Counted from the first letter of the stretch, positions 54,701 to 64,000 are shown. The stretch is DNA of 64,000 bases from Bacteroides congonensis (GCF_900130125.1 NZ_FQXY01000008.1:760301-824300), one strand, 5' to 3'. Notes: generated from the sequence alone by a model not told the origin. Numbers and translations: made by a program.

Positions 54701-55256
54701 GTGTATCATCTTTCAACATAACAGTGAGATAGTTTTTATTCTTCACGCTCACTTCTTGTGTCAGAAACCCCAGGTAGGATATTTGCACTATACTCCCTTC
54801 ACTGACAGTCAACTGAAACTTACCGTCCATACCGGAGATTGTACCCGCCGTGCCATTTTTCTCTTTTATATTGGCTCCGATGACCGGTTCGCCCGACATG
54901 TCCTTCACTATTCCGCTAATAGTGTATTTCTTGGAGGATTGTTGTACAGACTGACTGTCTTTCTTCTTGATGATAATATCTTTTCCTTGGATAGTGTAGC
55001 TAACATCTTGTCCTGCCAAGACCTGTTCTACCACCTTTTCAATAGGTAAATCTTTGGCTAGCACTGTCACAATCTTTTTGGTATTCAGATCGCTTGCCGC
55101 AAATGCAAATGAATATCCGTTTTGCTTCTGTATTGTTTCAATAGCCTGCTTTACTGTTACGTTCTTCAACTGTAAGTTGATAAGCTGCGCAAATGAGCTT
55201 AGATAAGAGCATAGCAAGAGCAGGACCATGAAAAAGACTTTCTTCTTATTTTTCAT
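51744..55256 (-). pseudogene. SusC-like TonB-dependent receptor with an in-frame TGA
   Basis: The frame runs 1170 codons from 55256 to 51744 with one TGA at codon 820 (52797-52799), in GGIDLGF*NNKITLSADYYV. A TGG codon at that place would give a normal beta-strand, so a single G-to-A change explains the stop. N-terminal features are intact: signal peptide, STN (LINLQLKNVTVKQAIETIQK), carboxypeptidase-like domain (GIVKDMSGEPVIGANIKEKN) and plug (LDEVVVVGFSTQKKINLTGA). The C-terminus ends LSLGISITY. If real, the barrel lacks its last ~350 residues and uptake fails unless the stop is read through. Could be a base-call error. Confidence 0.9.
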
Positions 55257-55308
55257 AAGTCAATGGATAAATAATTGATAAATAGGATGAGAAGTTTAGG
55301 ATTTTATT

Positions 55309-55404
55309 TATATTTGCCTAAGCTTTCATCAATTAAAGTCACTGTGGCTTTTTAAGATAGAAAGGCAAGAGGTCAGGGGATGGAAAAGGAACCTGACCTT
55401 TTTA
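55309..55404 (+). ncRNA. candidate antisense RNA over the susC leader
   Basis: A promoter -7 element TATATTTGC (55309-55317) on the + strand is followed by an intrinsic terminator, AGGTCAGG (55370-55377) with CCTGACCT (55392-55399) and five T. The RNA would start near 55324 and be about 80 nt, complementary to bases 68-148 upstream of the susC start. Position and orientation match DonS-type regulators of Bacteroides PULs. Confidence 0.5.
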
Positions 55405-55488
55405 TGTTTCTATCAAGAGAGGTAAATCATGTTTTTTCTAAATGGCTTTTCATATTTCTTTAAGTTTTAAAGGTTTAACATCAGTTCA

Positions 55489-56508
55489 TTAGGGAAGTGT
55501 GATCACAATATTTTTTCCATTCATGGTATAAGTCATTTTGTCTGTAGATGACAATACATCCATAATCTCTTGAATGCTTTGTTCTCTTTTACGGAAGTTT
55601 CCATAGAAACGAATCGTATTTAACGTGTCGTCTGCAACAGTTATTTTCACATCATAGCTTCTTTCCAGTTCTTTAATGATATCTGAAAGCAGCACTTCAT
55701 CAAAGTAAAGACGGTCGTTCGTCCATTCGGCACTGTAGGCGGCTTTGGTGCCGGAGACAGATAACTTACCTGTTTTTTTATCCAGCAGTGCCTGTTGGTC
55801 CGGATGAAGTATGGTCTCTTTTTCCCGGGTATTCAGCGCGACCTTTCCTTCCAGCAGACAGACTTTAGCTTCCAAATCGTCTTTATAATTCCGGAAATTG
55901 AATTTAGTACCTAGTACTTTTACATCTAATTCTTCCGTATGTACCTTAAAAGGCATTTCTTCATTTTTGATTACTTCAAAATAGGCTTCTCCCGATAAGT
56001 CCAGTGTCCGTTCGTTGATGCCGAAGTCCTGGGCATAACTCATCTTCGAACCCGCATTCAGCCAGACCAGCGTTCCGTCCGGAAGATATAATTTGGTTTT
56101 TGAACCATACGGGGCTTCAATAGAGATCTGGGTCAACTGATTGCGGATAACACTCTTTCCACTCTGAAAAGCAATCGTTCCGCAAATAAAGACAACGATA
56201 ATCATCGCGGCAGCATACATCCACGGGCGAAGTTGGAAAGCCTTACGTTGATTGATACCTTGTTGGGGAGTAGCCCCGGTTTGTTTTAAGAATAGTTGAT
56301 AGGCTTTGTCTTTGTTGAAGCTACTATCCTCCGTTTCGTCCGAAGCGGCTATCCATACTTCCTGCATATCGGAAAAATATTTTCTATTTTCTTCCGAAGC
56401 ATTCAGCCATTCCTGCAATGATTGCGTTTCTTCCGGTGTCAGGCTGTTTGTCAGATAACCGGTAATCCAATCGTTGGCTGTATCCGTATGTAGTGATTGT
56501 TCATTCAT
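55489..56508 (-). CDS. FecR-type anti-sigma factor
   Basis: 339 residues (MNEQSLHTDTANDWITGYLT). A cytoplasmic N-terminal sigma-binding part, a membrane helix (MYAAAMIIVVFICGTIAF), and the FecR domain (APYGSKTKLYLPDGTLVWLN, GEAYFEVIKNEEMPFKVHTE) with a C-terminal DUF4974-like part (RFYGNFRKREQSIQEIMDVL). Senses the STN domain of the SusC encoded downstream. The candidate antisense RNA sits in the gap after it. Confidence 0.93.
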   Translation of the reverse strand: MNEQSLHTDTANDWITGYLTNSLTPEETQSLQEWLNASEENRKYFSDMQEVWIAASDETEDSSFNKDKAYQLFLKQTGATPQQGINQRKAFQLRPWMYAAAMIIVVFICGTIAFQSGKSVIRNQLTQISIEAPYGSKTKLYLPDGTLVWLNAGSKMSYAQDFGINERTLDLSGEAYFEVIKNEEMPFKVHTEELDVKVLGTKFNFRNYKDDLEAKVCLLEGKVALNTREKETILHPDQQALLDKKTGKLSVSGTKAAYSAEWTNDRLYFDEVLLSDIIKELERSYDVKITVADDTLNTIRFYGNFRKREQSIQEIMDVLSSTDKMTYTMNGKNIVITLP

Positions 56509-56542
56509 AAATAATGATTGCCTTTATATATACTACAGTTTT

Positions 56543-57160
56543 TTAGAATAAGAGGGTAGGATAAAAAGCGAGAAAAATGCATAAAAAAGTTCCAAGTTCT
56601 CTTTTTAGTACTACTAATGCGCTCTTTATGTGATATTTAACTGTATTTACGGAAATGCCGAGTTCCTGAGAAATTTCTTCGTAACTCATCTCCCGGAAGC
56701 GGCTCATTGTAAATACCTGCTTGCAGACAGGGGGAAGTTTTTGAATTGCTTCTTGAATTTTATCTTCCAATTCCTTCTTTAATAATGTACCCAGAGGTTG
56801 TTGATTGTCCGGAATGATATTTTGCAGTTGGATTCCTGCCCGTTCCATAGCAGAAAAGCGGATTTCCACTTCTTGTTGTTTGAGAGCCAGATAATTCAGG
56901 CATTTGTTGCGTACAGCTATAATTAAGTAATTACGTAGGGGAGGCACAAGTTCCAGATTCTCCCTAATCTCCCATAAGTGAAAAATAACATCACTGACTA
57001 TACTTTCTGCTTGCGCCTTGTCCTTCAGCATATAATAACTAAGTTTGCAGAGGGCAACATAATGATAGTCATACAAGTACTTGTATGCATCATTGTCTCC
57101 TGCTTTCAGCTTTTTTATTATGATTTTTTCATCAACTGGATTCATGGTGTGCTTTTTCAT
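56543..57160 (-). CDS. ECF-type RNA polymerase sigma factor
   Basis: About 205 residues from MKKHTMNPVDEKIIIKKLKA; the open frame extends to a TTG at 57196, and MNPVDE at 57145 is an alternative. Sigma region 2 is AESIVSDVIFHLWEIRENLE; region 4 is PPVCKQVFTMSRFREMSYEE and ISQELGISVNTVKYHIKSAL. A near-consensus -7 element (TTAATTTGC, 57193-57201 minus) is upstream. Controls the minus-strand PUL with the FecR partner. Confidence 0.92.
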   Translation of the reverse strand: MKKHTMNPVDEKIIIKKLKAGDNDAYKYLYDYHYVALCKLSYYMLKDKAQAESIVSDVIFHLWEIRENLELVPPLRNYLIIAVRNKCLNYLALKQQEVEIRFSAMERAGIQLQNIIPDNQQPLGTLLKKELEDKIQEAIQKLPPVCKQVFTMSRFREMSYEEISQELGISVNTVKYHIKSALVVLKRELGTFLCIFLAFYPTLLF

Positions 57161-57341
57161 CCCTGCAATATTCGGATAATATATTGAAAGATGCAAATTA
57201 ATTGGCGGAAAAATACTCTCTCTCCATTTTCACTTTTGATATATTATTTCACAAACTAAAAACAGGATGCATGGGAATAAATATCGTTTTACGATTGAAA
57301 TATAAATACATTAACCACTTGCTGTTTAAATAATTTTTTCA

Positions 57342-57350
57342 TATTTTTGC
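57342..57350 (+). promoter_or_regulatory. Bacteroides -7 element for the hybrid sensor gene
   Basis: TATTTTTGC matches TAnnTTTGY, with TTG about 20 bases upstream at the -33 position. Start codons at 57370 (GTG) or 57379 (ATG) follow. Confidence 0.6.
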
Positions 57351-57369
57351 AGGGAATTATTGAATATTT

Positions 57370-60300
57370 GTGAAAGACATGAGTAGTTTTGTAATAGTGA
57401 GAAGATGTTTGTTGTTTATATTTCTTCTCATGAGTAGTACTGTAAGCAAAGGACAAATTTATAAGTACATAGGACTGGAAGACGGTCTGAATAATCAGAA
57501 AATATACCATATTCAAAAAGACCGGCAAGGGTATATGTGGTTTCTGACCCAGGAGGGAATAGACCGTTATGACGGCAAACATATCAAGCATTACAACTTT
57601 TCGGACGATAACATGACGTTGGATTCACGGATTGCCTTGAACTGGCTCTATATGGACAACAAGAATGTGTTATGGGTAATCGGTCAGAAAGGTCGTATTT
57701 TCAGATATGATTCGCAGCATGATAACTTCGAACTGGTTTATGTACATCCGGAGCTGATCAGAAATAAGTCGCAGGCATTTCTGAATTACGGTTATTTGGA
57801 CAAGAATGACCGTATTTGGCTATGCTGTAAAGATAGCGTAACCTGGTATAATATCCGTACCGGAACAACATCACATATGCCGGTTCCGGTTGAAGGGGAA
57901 ATTGCTGCCATCGAACAGGCGGATGATAACCATTTCTTTATCGGTACGGGTAGTGGACTGTTTCGCATCGGGATAGAGGAAGGGGAATTAAAACAGATTC
58001 CTGATGAAACGGCGGAAAGTGTCGATACACCAGTACATGAACTCTATTACCATGCCGTTTCAAACCAACTCTTTGTGGGAACTTATAAGGAGGGAATACT
58101 TATATATGATATGGGCGGTACAGGAGAAATCATCCCCTGTCAGTCACCCAATAATGTGGAAGTCAATCAGATTGTAGCTTTGAACGCTCACGAACTTCTG
58201 GTAGCTACAGGCGGAAAAGGTGTATATAAGCTGGATGTGAATACCTACATGAGTGAACCCTATATAACCGCTGATTATAGTAGTTATAACGGGATGAACG
58301 GAAACAATATCAATGATATCTATGTGGATGAAGAAGACCGTATCTGGCTTGCCAATTATCCTACCGGCATTACTATCCGTAACAACCGTTATGGGAGTTA
58401 CGACTTGATAAAGCATTCCATTGGGAACAACCGTTCACTGGTGAACGATCAGGTTCATGACGTAATGGAGGATAGTGACGGTGACCTTTGGTTTGCAACT
58501 AGCAACGGCATCAGTCTTTATCAGACCGCTACAAAAGAATGGCGTTCTTTCTTCAGTTCCTTTGACTCGGTGCCGGATGATGAAAATCACATCTTTTTAT
58601 CACTGTGTGAAGTCTCTCCGGGAGTGATATGGGCCGGTGGTTTTACGTCGGGCATTTACAAGATAGAGAAGAGGAAAGAGTTTAAGGTAAGTTATATTTC
58701 TCCGGCTGCTATGGCAGGAGTACGGCCCGATCAATATATATTTGACATTAAAAAAGATTCGAAGGGCGATATATGGTCAGGTGGGTATTATCATTTGAAA
58801 CGTATCAATCTTGAGACTAAAAGTGTACGTCTATATCCGGGGGTAAGTTCTATTACTACCATCCAAGAGATGGATTCCCGGCAGATGTGGATTGGCACAC
58901 GGATGGGACTCTATCTGCTTGACAAACAGACCGGAGCTTACCGGTACATTGACCTGCCCGTTGAATCTCTCTATATATGCGCGTTATATCAAAGAGAAGA
59001 CGGTCTTTTGTATATTGGTACCCGTGGCGCCGGACTTATTGTTTATGACGTCCATAAGAAGAAATTTATTCATCAGTACCGGAGTGACAACTGCGCGTTA
59101 CTCTCCGACAATATTTATACCATTCTTCCGCGTCAGGACAAGAGTTTTCTCATGGGTACAGAGAACGGCATTACCATTTATTCACCTGCGGAACACTCTT
59201 TCCGCAACTGGACACGTGAACAAGGATTGATGAGTGTCAATTTCAATGCCGGTTCCGCTACGACTTGTAGCAAAAGTACACTCGTTTTCGGTGGCAATGA
59301 CGGTGCTGTCAGGTTTCCGACAGATATACAGATACCGGAACCGCATTACTCGCGTCTGTTACTGCGCGATTTTATGATAGCCTATCATCCCGTTTATCCG
59401 GGGGATAAAGGTTCACCTCTGGAGAAGGATATTGACGAAACCGACCGGCTTGAACTGGCCTACGGGCAAAACACGTTTTCTCTTGATGTAGCTTCCATCA
59501 ATTATGATTATCCTTCCAACATTCTCTTTTCATGGAAGATAGACGGTTATCATAAAGAGTGGAGCCGTCCGAGCCAGGACAACCGGATTCTTGTCAGAAA
59601 CCTGCCCCCCGGCAACTATACGTTGCAAATTCGTGCCATATCCAATGAAGAGAAGTATAAGACCTATGAGACAAGAAACATTCAGATTGTCATAACATCC
59701 CCGGCGTGGGCCAGTGTGTGGGCGATGGTGGGATATGCTCTTCTGTTGGTACTGGTTATGGTTGCCATATTCCGTCTCATCATGCTGCATAAACAGAAGA
59801 AAGTGTCGGACGAGAAAACTCGGTTCTTCATTAATACGGCCCATGACATACGGACGCCGCTTACATTGATAAAGGCCCCGTTGGAGGAAGTCGTAGAAAA
59901 TCGCATGGTGGCTGAGCAGGCGTTGCCGCATATGAATATGGCTCTCAAGAATGTGAACACATTACTTCAACTGACAACCAATCTGATAAATTTCGAGCGG
60001 ATAGATGTCTATTCTTCCACACTCTATGTTGCCGAATATGAACTGAATACCTATATGAATGATGTTTGCTCCACTTTCCGCAAATATGCCGAAATGAAAC
60101 ATGTCAGGTTTGTTTACGAAAGCAATTTTGACTATCTGAATGTATGGTTTGATAGTGACAAGATGGGGTCTATCCTGAAGAATATCCTGTCAAATGCACT
60201 GAAATATACACCTGAGGACGGTAGCGTATGTATTTCTGCCTGCGAGGAAGGAAATACATGGAGTATTGAGGTGAAAGATACAGGAATCGGTATTCCTTCA

Positions 60301-61395
60301 TGTGAACAGAAAAAATTGTTCAGGAATTATTTTCGGGGTAGTAATGTCGTCAATCTGAAAGTGACAGGTAGCGGAATCGGACTGATGCTGGTATACAAAC
60401 TGGTCAAGTTGCATAAAGGCAAGATCCAGATTCAGAGTACCGAACACCAAGGCACATGTGTACGGGTTACTTTCCCGAAAGGAAATACTCATCTCCATAA
60501 AGCAAAATTTATCTCTCCCAAGCCGTTGGAACAACGTCCGGAGACTATCATACCGGGCAGTACTTCCGAATTGCCGGCCATGGATACATCCCGCATCAAC
60601 AGTTCCTTGCATCGCATCCTGATAGTGGAGGATAATGATGACTTGCGCAATTATCTGGTGGATATGCTTCATACAAGTTATAATATCCAGTCCTGCCCGA
60701 ATGGAAAGGATGCCCTTGTCATTATACGGGAATTTGATCCGGATCTTGTCATATCCGATATAATGATGCCTGAGATGGGTGGAGATGAACTCTGCACAAC
60801 TATAAAGGGGGATATTGAGATGTCTCATATCCCGGTCGTCTTGCTGACTGCACTGGGAGACGAGAAGCATATGCTCGAAGGACTGGAAATCGGAGCGGAT
60901 GCCTACATTACCAAACCTTTCAGTGTAGGGATACTCAAGGCTACGATTAAGAACATACTAACGAATCGTACTTTGCTCCGTCAGGTGTATAATAGCATTC
61001 AAGATGAAGAACAGGATTTCCCGGTCAATTGCACTAATACTCTGGACTGGAAATTTATAGCTTCTGTCAAGGAATGTATAGAGAAGAATATGGGAGATCC
61101 GAACTTCAATGTGGAGATGCTCAGTAGCCGGCATCATATGAGTCGTACGAGCTTTTTCAACAAACTCAAGGCGTTGACCGGTTATGCTCCGGCCGATTAT
61201 ATCCGGATGATACGTTTGCAACATGCTGCACAGTTGTTGAAGCAAGATGAATATACAATAGCGGAGATTTCGGATATGGTCGGATTCTCGGATGCAAAAT
61301 ACTTCCGTGAGGTATTTAAAAAGTATTATGGCGTAAGTCCGAGCAAGTATGCGGAATCGGATAAGACACATCCGCAGCCTTCGGAACAAGACTGA
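57370..61395 (+). CDS. hybrid two-component system sensor/regulator
   Basis: One-protein sensor and transcription factor typical of Bacteroides PULs, 1341 residues. Signal peptide; periplasmic two-propeller region of Reg_prop blades (GLEDGLNNQKIYHIQKDRQG, EDSDGDLWFATSNGISLYQT) and a Y_Y_Y domain (about 700-770); membrane helix (about 778-804); histidine kinase core with H825 (NTAHDIRTPLTLIKAPLEEV) and ATP-binding DTGIGIP and GSGIGLMLV; receiver with D1130 (VISDIMMPEMGGDEL); C-terminal AraC helix-turn-helices (about 1220-1335; EISDMVGFSDAKYFREVFKK). Divergent from the sigma/FecR genes, so it may be a second regulator of the adjacent PUL or of the genes downstream. Confidence 0.95.
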   Translation: MKDMSSFVIVRRCLLFIFLLMSSTVSKGQIYKYIGLEDGLNNQKIYHIQKDRQGYMWFLTQEGIDRYDGKHIKHYNFSDDNMTLDSRIALNWLYMDNKNVLWVIGQKGRIFRYDSQHDNFELVYVHPELIRNKSQAFLNYGYLDKNDRIWLCCKDSVTWYNIRTGTTSHMPVPVEGEIAAIEQADDNHFFIGTGSGLFRIGIEEGELKQIPDETAESVDTPVHELYYHAVSNQLFVGTYKEGILIYDMGGTGEIIPCQSPNNVEVNQIVALNAHELLVATGGKGVYKLDVNTYMSEPYITADYSSYNGMNGNNINDIYVDEEDRIWLANYPTGITIRNNRYGSYDLIKHSIGNNRSLVNDQVHDVMEDSDGDLWFATSNGISLYQTATKEWRSFFSSFDSVPDDENHIFLSLCEVSPGVIWAGGFTSGIYKIEKRKEFKVSYISPAAMAGVRPDQYIFDIKKDSKGDIWSGGYYHLKRINLETKSVRLYPGVSSITTIQEMDSRQMWIGTRMGLYLLDKQTGAYRYIDLPVESLYICALYQREDGLLYIGTRGAGLIVYDVHKKKFIHQYRSDNCALLSDNIYTILPRQDKSFLMGTENGITIYSPAEHSFRNWTREQGLMSVNFNAGSATTCSKSTLVFGGNDGAVRFPTDIQIPEPHYSRLLLRDFMIAYHPVYPGDKGSPLEKDIDETDRLELAYGQNTFSLDVASINYDYPSNILFSWKIDGYHKEWSRPSQDNRILVRNLPPGNYTLQIRAISNEEKYKTYETRNIQIVITSPAWASVWAMVGYALLLVLVMVAIFRLIMLHKQKKVSDEKTRFFINTAHDIRTPLTLIKAPLEEVVENRMVAEQALPHMNMALKNVNTLLQLTTNLINFERIDVYSSTLYVAEYELNTYMNDVCSTFRKYAEMKHVRFVYESNFDYLNVWFDSDKMGSILKNILSNALKYTPEDGSVCISACEEGNTWSIEVKDTGIGIPSCEQKKLFRNYFRGSNVVNLKVTGSGIGLMLVYKLVKLHKGKIQIQSTEHQGTCVRVTFPKGNTHLHKAKFISPKPLEQRPETIIPGSTSELPAMDTSRINSSLHRILIVEDNDDLRNYLVDMLHTSYNIQSCPNGKDALVIIREFDPDLVISDIMMPEMGGDELCTTIKGDIEMSHIPVVLLTALGDEKHMLEGLEIGADAYITKPFSVGILKATIKNILTNRTLLRQVYNSIQDEEQDFPVNCTNTLDWKFIASVKECIEKNMGDPNFNVEMLSSRHHMSRTSFFNKLKALTGYAPADYIRMIRLQHAAQLLKQDEYTIAEISDMVGFSDAKYFREVFKKYYGVSPSKYAESDKTHPQPSEQD

Positions 61396-61400
61396 TAAAC

Positions 61401-61445
61401 AACAAGCCCTGTAAGAATGACTGGTTCTCACAGGGCTTGTTTTTA
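61401..61445. terminator. bidirectional terminator
   Basis: AACAAGCCCTGTAAGAA pairs with TTCTCACAGGGCTTGTT (one wobble pair), loop TGACTGG, with T and A tails on opposite sides. Between the convergent hybrid sensor and SLC13 genes. Confidence 0.8.
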
Positions 61446-61473
61446 TGTCTTAATTTGGTAGAAAGGAGATTCT

Positions 61474-62988
61474 TTATAATAAATTGTTAGAGCCGAGTAT
61501 AATCAACATGGTATATCCCAGTATCAGTCCGATGATTCCCATAATGATACCGACTTTCTCCATATCCTTTTGCTGAATCATGCCCGTGGCATGTGCCAGC
61601 GCGTTGGGAGGAGTACTGATAGGTAATATCATTGCCAGTGATGAACCGATTGCCACTCCAATCAATAAAGTCTCTACCCCACCGAGTGAAGATAGGTTTT
61701 CACGCATACTGGTTCCCGCGATGGCAAGAATAGGAACAAGCAGGGCGGCAGTAGCCGTATGTGAGATGAAATTTGCCATAGCATAGCAAATCAGTCCGGA
61801 GCCGACAATCATCAGTACAGGAGGCCATGTGTTGAACGGAATAGCTTCAATCATATGTTTGGCAAGTCCTGTTTCCTGTAAGGCGACACCCAAAGCAAAG
61901 CCGCCTGCTACCATCCATAGCACACTCCAACTGATTTCTTCCAGATCGCGTTTGGTGATGACTCCCGTTACACAGAACACTGCTACAGGAATCATTGCCA
62001 CTACATTGGAATTTACTCCCGTCACCTTGTCGAACATCCATAGTACGACCGTAATGGCAAAAGTGATATACACTACTATAGAACGCCAGTCTTTCTTTGC
62101 TTCGCCTTCGATTTTCAGTTCGATGGTTTTCTGCTTGAAAGGGAACAGACGTAAGAGGATAAACCACGCGATAAACAATACGATAATGGTGTAAGGCATC
62201 ATGAAACTCATCCATTCTCCGAAGCCGATGTTCAGGTTCAAACCTTCCGGATCATTCAGGTATTTTAGAGCAATGGCGTTGGGAGGTGTACCGATGGGAG
62301 TTCCCATACCGCCTACGTTGGCGGCTACGGGAATAGCCATGGCAAGACCGATTTTTCCTTTACCGTCTGCCGGCAGAGCTTTCAGGACAGGGGTGAGGAA
62401 GGTGAGCATCATAGCCGCCGTGGCTGTGTTACTGAGGAACATTGAAAATGCGGCCGTAACAAGAATGAACCCTAATAATACATAACGTGATTGTGTTCCG
62501 AACGGGCGTAACATGACGCGTGCCAACAATACGTCCAGTCCGCTTTTAGTTGCTGCGATGGCAAGTATAAAACCACCTATGAACAACATTATGATAGGGT
62601 CGGCAAAACAGTGCATGATGGATTTGTATTTGACTGTCTGCCCCAGGTCTGCTGCCGGAATCCCTTGTGTGAAAAGCCACAGGCTGCTGTCCGATACGGT
62701 AAGCAGTAGTAAGACAACAATCAGCACGGAAGTAGTCCATGCGGGGATGGCTTCGAATACCCACATCAGAGTGGCGAAAATAAAAATGGAAATCAGTCTC
62801 TGTTCGATAACGGTCAGTCCGTCTATTCCGAATGTTTCAATAGGGAGAAGCCATAAAATAAGAGAAGTTACAATAGCTACGGTTAACTTTATGCATCGGG
62901 CTGCTGTCTGACTTTTTGCCAACCGTTTGGCTTTCTTTAAATCCTGATAAGCTTCCACCAGATGAAAGCCGTGAAAAATTTTGTACAT
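61474..62988 (-). CDS. SLC13/DASS-family sodium:anion symporter
   Basis: 504 residues with about 11 to 12 hydrophobic segments. Family signatures: LSNTATAAMMLTFL (first SNT-type ion site) with GMGTPIGTPPNAIA, and the second half FISHTATAALLVPILA with ILPISTPPNALAHATGM; the second motif has SHT for SNT. Transports dicarboxylates or sulfate with sodium. Promoter element 63023-63031; divergent from the GH97 gene and not clearly linked to the PUL. Confidence 0.93.
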   Translation of the reverse strand: MYKIFHGFHLVEAYQDLKKAKRLAKSQTAARCIKLTVAIVTSLILWLLPIETFGIDGLTVIEQRLISIFIFATLMWVFEAIPAWTTSVLIVVLLLLTVSDSSLWLFTQGIPAADLGQTVKYKSIMHCFADPIIMLFIGGFILAIAATKSGLDVLLARVMLRPFGTQSRYVLLGFILVTAAFSMFLSNTATAAMMLTFLTPVLKALPADGKGKIGLAMAIPVAANVGGMGTPIGTPPNAIALKYLNDPEGLNLNIGFGEWMSFMMPYTIIVLFIAWFILLRLFPFKQKTIELKIEGEAKKDWRSIVVYITFAITVVLWMFDKVTGVNSNVVAMIPVAVFCVTGVITKRDLEEISWSVLWMVAGGFALGVALQETGLAKHMIEAIPFNTWPPVLMIVGSGLICYAMANFISHTATAALLVPILAIAGTSMRENLSSLGGVETLLIGVAIGSSLAMILPISTPPNALAHATGMIQQKDMEKVGIIMGIIGLILGYTMLIILGSNNLL

Positions 62989-63022
62989 GATATTAGTTTA
63001 AGATAAAATTAAAAAAAACGGT

Positions 63023-63031
63023 GCAAAAATA
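63023..63031 (-). promoter_or_regulatory. Bacteroides -7 element for the SLC13 gene
   Basis: Minus-strand TATTTTTGC matches TAnnTTTGY, about 35 bases before the start codon. Confidence 0.5.
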
Positions 63032-63139
63032 GCTTTTTATTCTATATGTCATAATTGGGTGAAGAAATTTTTTTCGTAGGTCTGGCTTTTTAAAGCGTTT
63101 TTGGAGAGGTTTTATAGCAAGTTGCTAATTTATTATTTC

Positions 63140-63148
63140 TATTTTTGT
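63140..63148 (+). promoter_or_regulatory. Bacteroides -7 element for the GH97 gene
   Basis: TATTTTTGT matches TAnnTTTGY; the transcript would start about 12 to 25 bases before the candidate start codons at 63167 and 63179. Confidence 0.5.
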
Positions 63149-63166
63149 ACCGGATTGATAACAATT

Positions 63167-64000
63167 ATGATTAAAACCATGAAAAAACTGACAGTCTTGC
63201 TAATGTGTGTGTTGTGTGCATTTATTGCACAAGCCCAAAAAACATTTACGCTGAGTTCTCCGGACGGGAAACTGCAAACTACTATTACAACGGGTGATAA
63301 ACTGACTTATGACATCACCTGCAACGGACGGCAAATACTTGCCGCTTCTCCTATTTCAATGACATTGGATAATGGCGAAGTTTGGGGTGAAAAGGCGAAA
63401 TTATCCGGCACTTCCCGGAAGAGTGTCGACCGGATGATACCTTCTCCTTTCTATCGTGCCAATGAATTGAGAGATTATTATAATGAACTGACATTGCGGT
63501 TCAAGAAAGACTGGAACGTAGAATTCCGTGCCTACGATGACGGCATTGTTTATCGTTTCATCAACCGCTCAAAGAAACCTTTCAAAGTGGTTGATGAAGA
63601 GGTGGACTATCGTTTCCCGAATGACATGACGGCTACCGTTCCTTACGTCAGGACTGGAAAAGACGGTGACTTTAACTCCCAATTCTATAATTCTTTTGAG
63701 AATACTTATACCACAGATAAATTGTCTAAACTGAATAAACGACGCCTGATGTTTCTGCCATTGGTGGTAGATGCCGGAGAAGGTGTGAAACTGTGTATCA
63801 CAGAATCCGATTTGGAAAATTATCCGGGACTTTACCTGTCTGTTGCCGAAGGAGAGAACAGCCTGAAAGGGATATTCGCCCCTTACCCGAAACGGGCAGA
63901 ACAGGGTGGACATAATAAACTCCAGATGCTCGTGAAAGAACGCGAAGCTTATATTGCCAAAGTCGATACTCCCCGGAGCTTTCCTTGGCGTATGGCCATC
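63167..64000 (+). CDS. GH97 alpha-glycosidase, N-terminal part
   Basis: The frame is open to the end of the window (about 278 residues seen). Two starts are possible (MIKTMKKLTVLLMCVLC at 63167, or MKKLTV at 63179); the second gives a normal signal peptide ending AQAQ. The N-terminal beta-sandwich of GH97 is visible (LSSPDGKLQTTITTGDKLTY, AYDDGIVYRFINRSKK, FENTYTTDKLSKL). GH97 holds SusB-type inverting alpha-glucosidases and retaining alpha-galactosidases; the deciding catalytic residues lie beyond the window. Confidence 0.9.
   Translation, partial: MIKTMKKLTVLLMCVLCAFIAQAQKTFTLSSPDGKLQTTITTGDKLTYDITCNGRQILAASPISMTLDNGEVWGEKAKLSGTSRKSVDRMIPSPFYRANELRDYYNELTLRFKKDWNVEFRAYDDGIVYRFINRSKKPFKVVDEEVDYRFPNDMTATVPYVRTGKDGDFNSQFYNSFENTYTTDKLSKLNKRRLMFLPLVVDAGEGVKLCITESDLENYPGLYLSVAEGENSLKGIFAPYPKRAEQGGHNKLQMLVKEREAYIAKVDTPRSFPWRMAI

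Overview
The window looks like a chromosome segment of a gut Bacteroides (B. thetaiotaomicron/ovatus type). The evidence is several SusC/SusD pairs with ECF sigma/FecR regulators, a hybrid two-component sensor, many promoters of the Bacteroides form TAnnTTTG, and typical Bacteroides glycoside hydrolases (GH92, GH97, GH65, GH43). No replication origin or rRNA is present.

Layout. (1) 1-3721: the start of a minus-strand glycan-uptake locus, with an ECF sigma factor, a FecR anti-sigma factor broken by one extra base in a homopolymer, and the N-terminal half of a SusC receptor. (2) 3762-10988: housekeeping and RNA/DNA maintenance genes, namely a HelD-type helicase, a nucleotidyltransferase-fold protein, a PAS-LuxR regulator, uracil-DNA glycosylase, and an RRM protein / DEAD-box helicase / cold-shock protein cluster. 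(3) 11071-24427: a 13.3-kb genomic island in the 3' end of tRNA-Phe, bounded by a 21-bp direct repeat of the tRNA end, with a tyrosine integrase next to the tRNA. It carries two excisionase-like HTH proteins, MobA and DUF3408 remnants of a mobilisable element, a CatA-like acetyltransferase, an AraC regulator, and a co-directional defence-like operon: XRE regulator, EcoRI-type adenine methyltransferase, DUF262-HNH nuclease, TIR protein, AlbA_2/GHKL protein, small ORF, RhuM pseudogene. (4) 24410-29434: tRNA-Phe and the operon sppA-lpxK-purine nucleoside phosphorylase-thiL. (5) 29575-43294: GH92 alpha-mannosidase and a polysaccharide utilisation locus (PUL) with FecR, sigma, SusC, SusD, BACON-GH43, an IPT/NHL surface protein and a clan GH-A hydrolase. 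(6) 43488-61441: a second, minus-strand PUL (sigma, FecR, SusC with an in-frame stop, SusD, endonuclease/phosphatase-fold lipoprotein, PKD/PQQ-like lipoprotein, GH65, sialate-O-acetylesterase-like protein) next to a hybrid two-component regulator. (7) 61474-64000: an SLC13 anion transporter and the start of a GH97 glycosidase.

The most interesting elements are the methylase/DUF262-HNH/TIR operon, which may be a composite anti-phage system; a strongly folded, wobble-paired 200-nt element between the excisionase-like genes and the integrase; and probable antisense RNAs over the leaders of two susC genes. A caution on sequence quality: inside the DUF262-HNH gene, 24 bases match the reverse complement of the Illumina P7 oligonucleotide followed by eleven A, so part of that gene is probably an assembly artefact. 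The single-base lesions in fecR and susC should be judged with this in mind.
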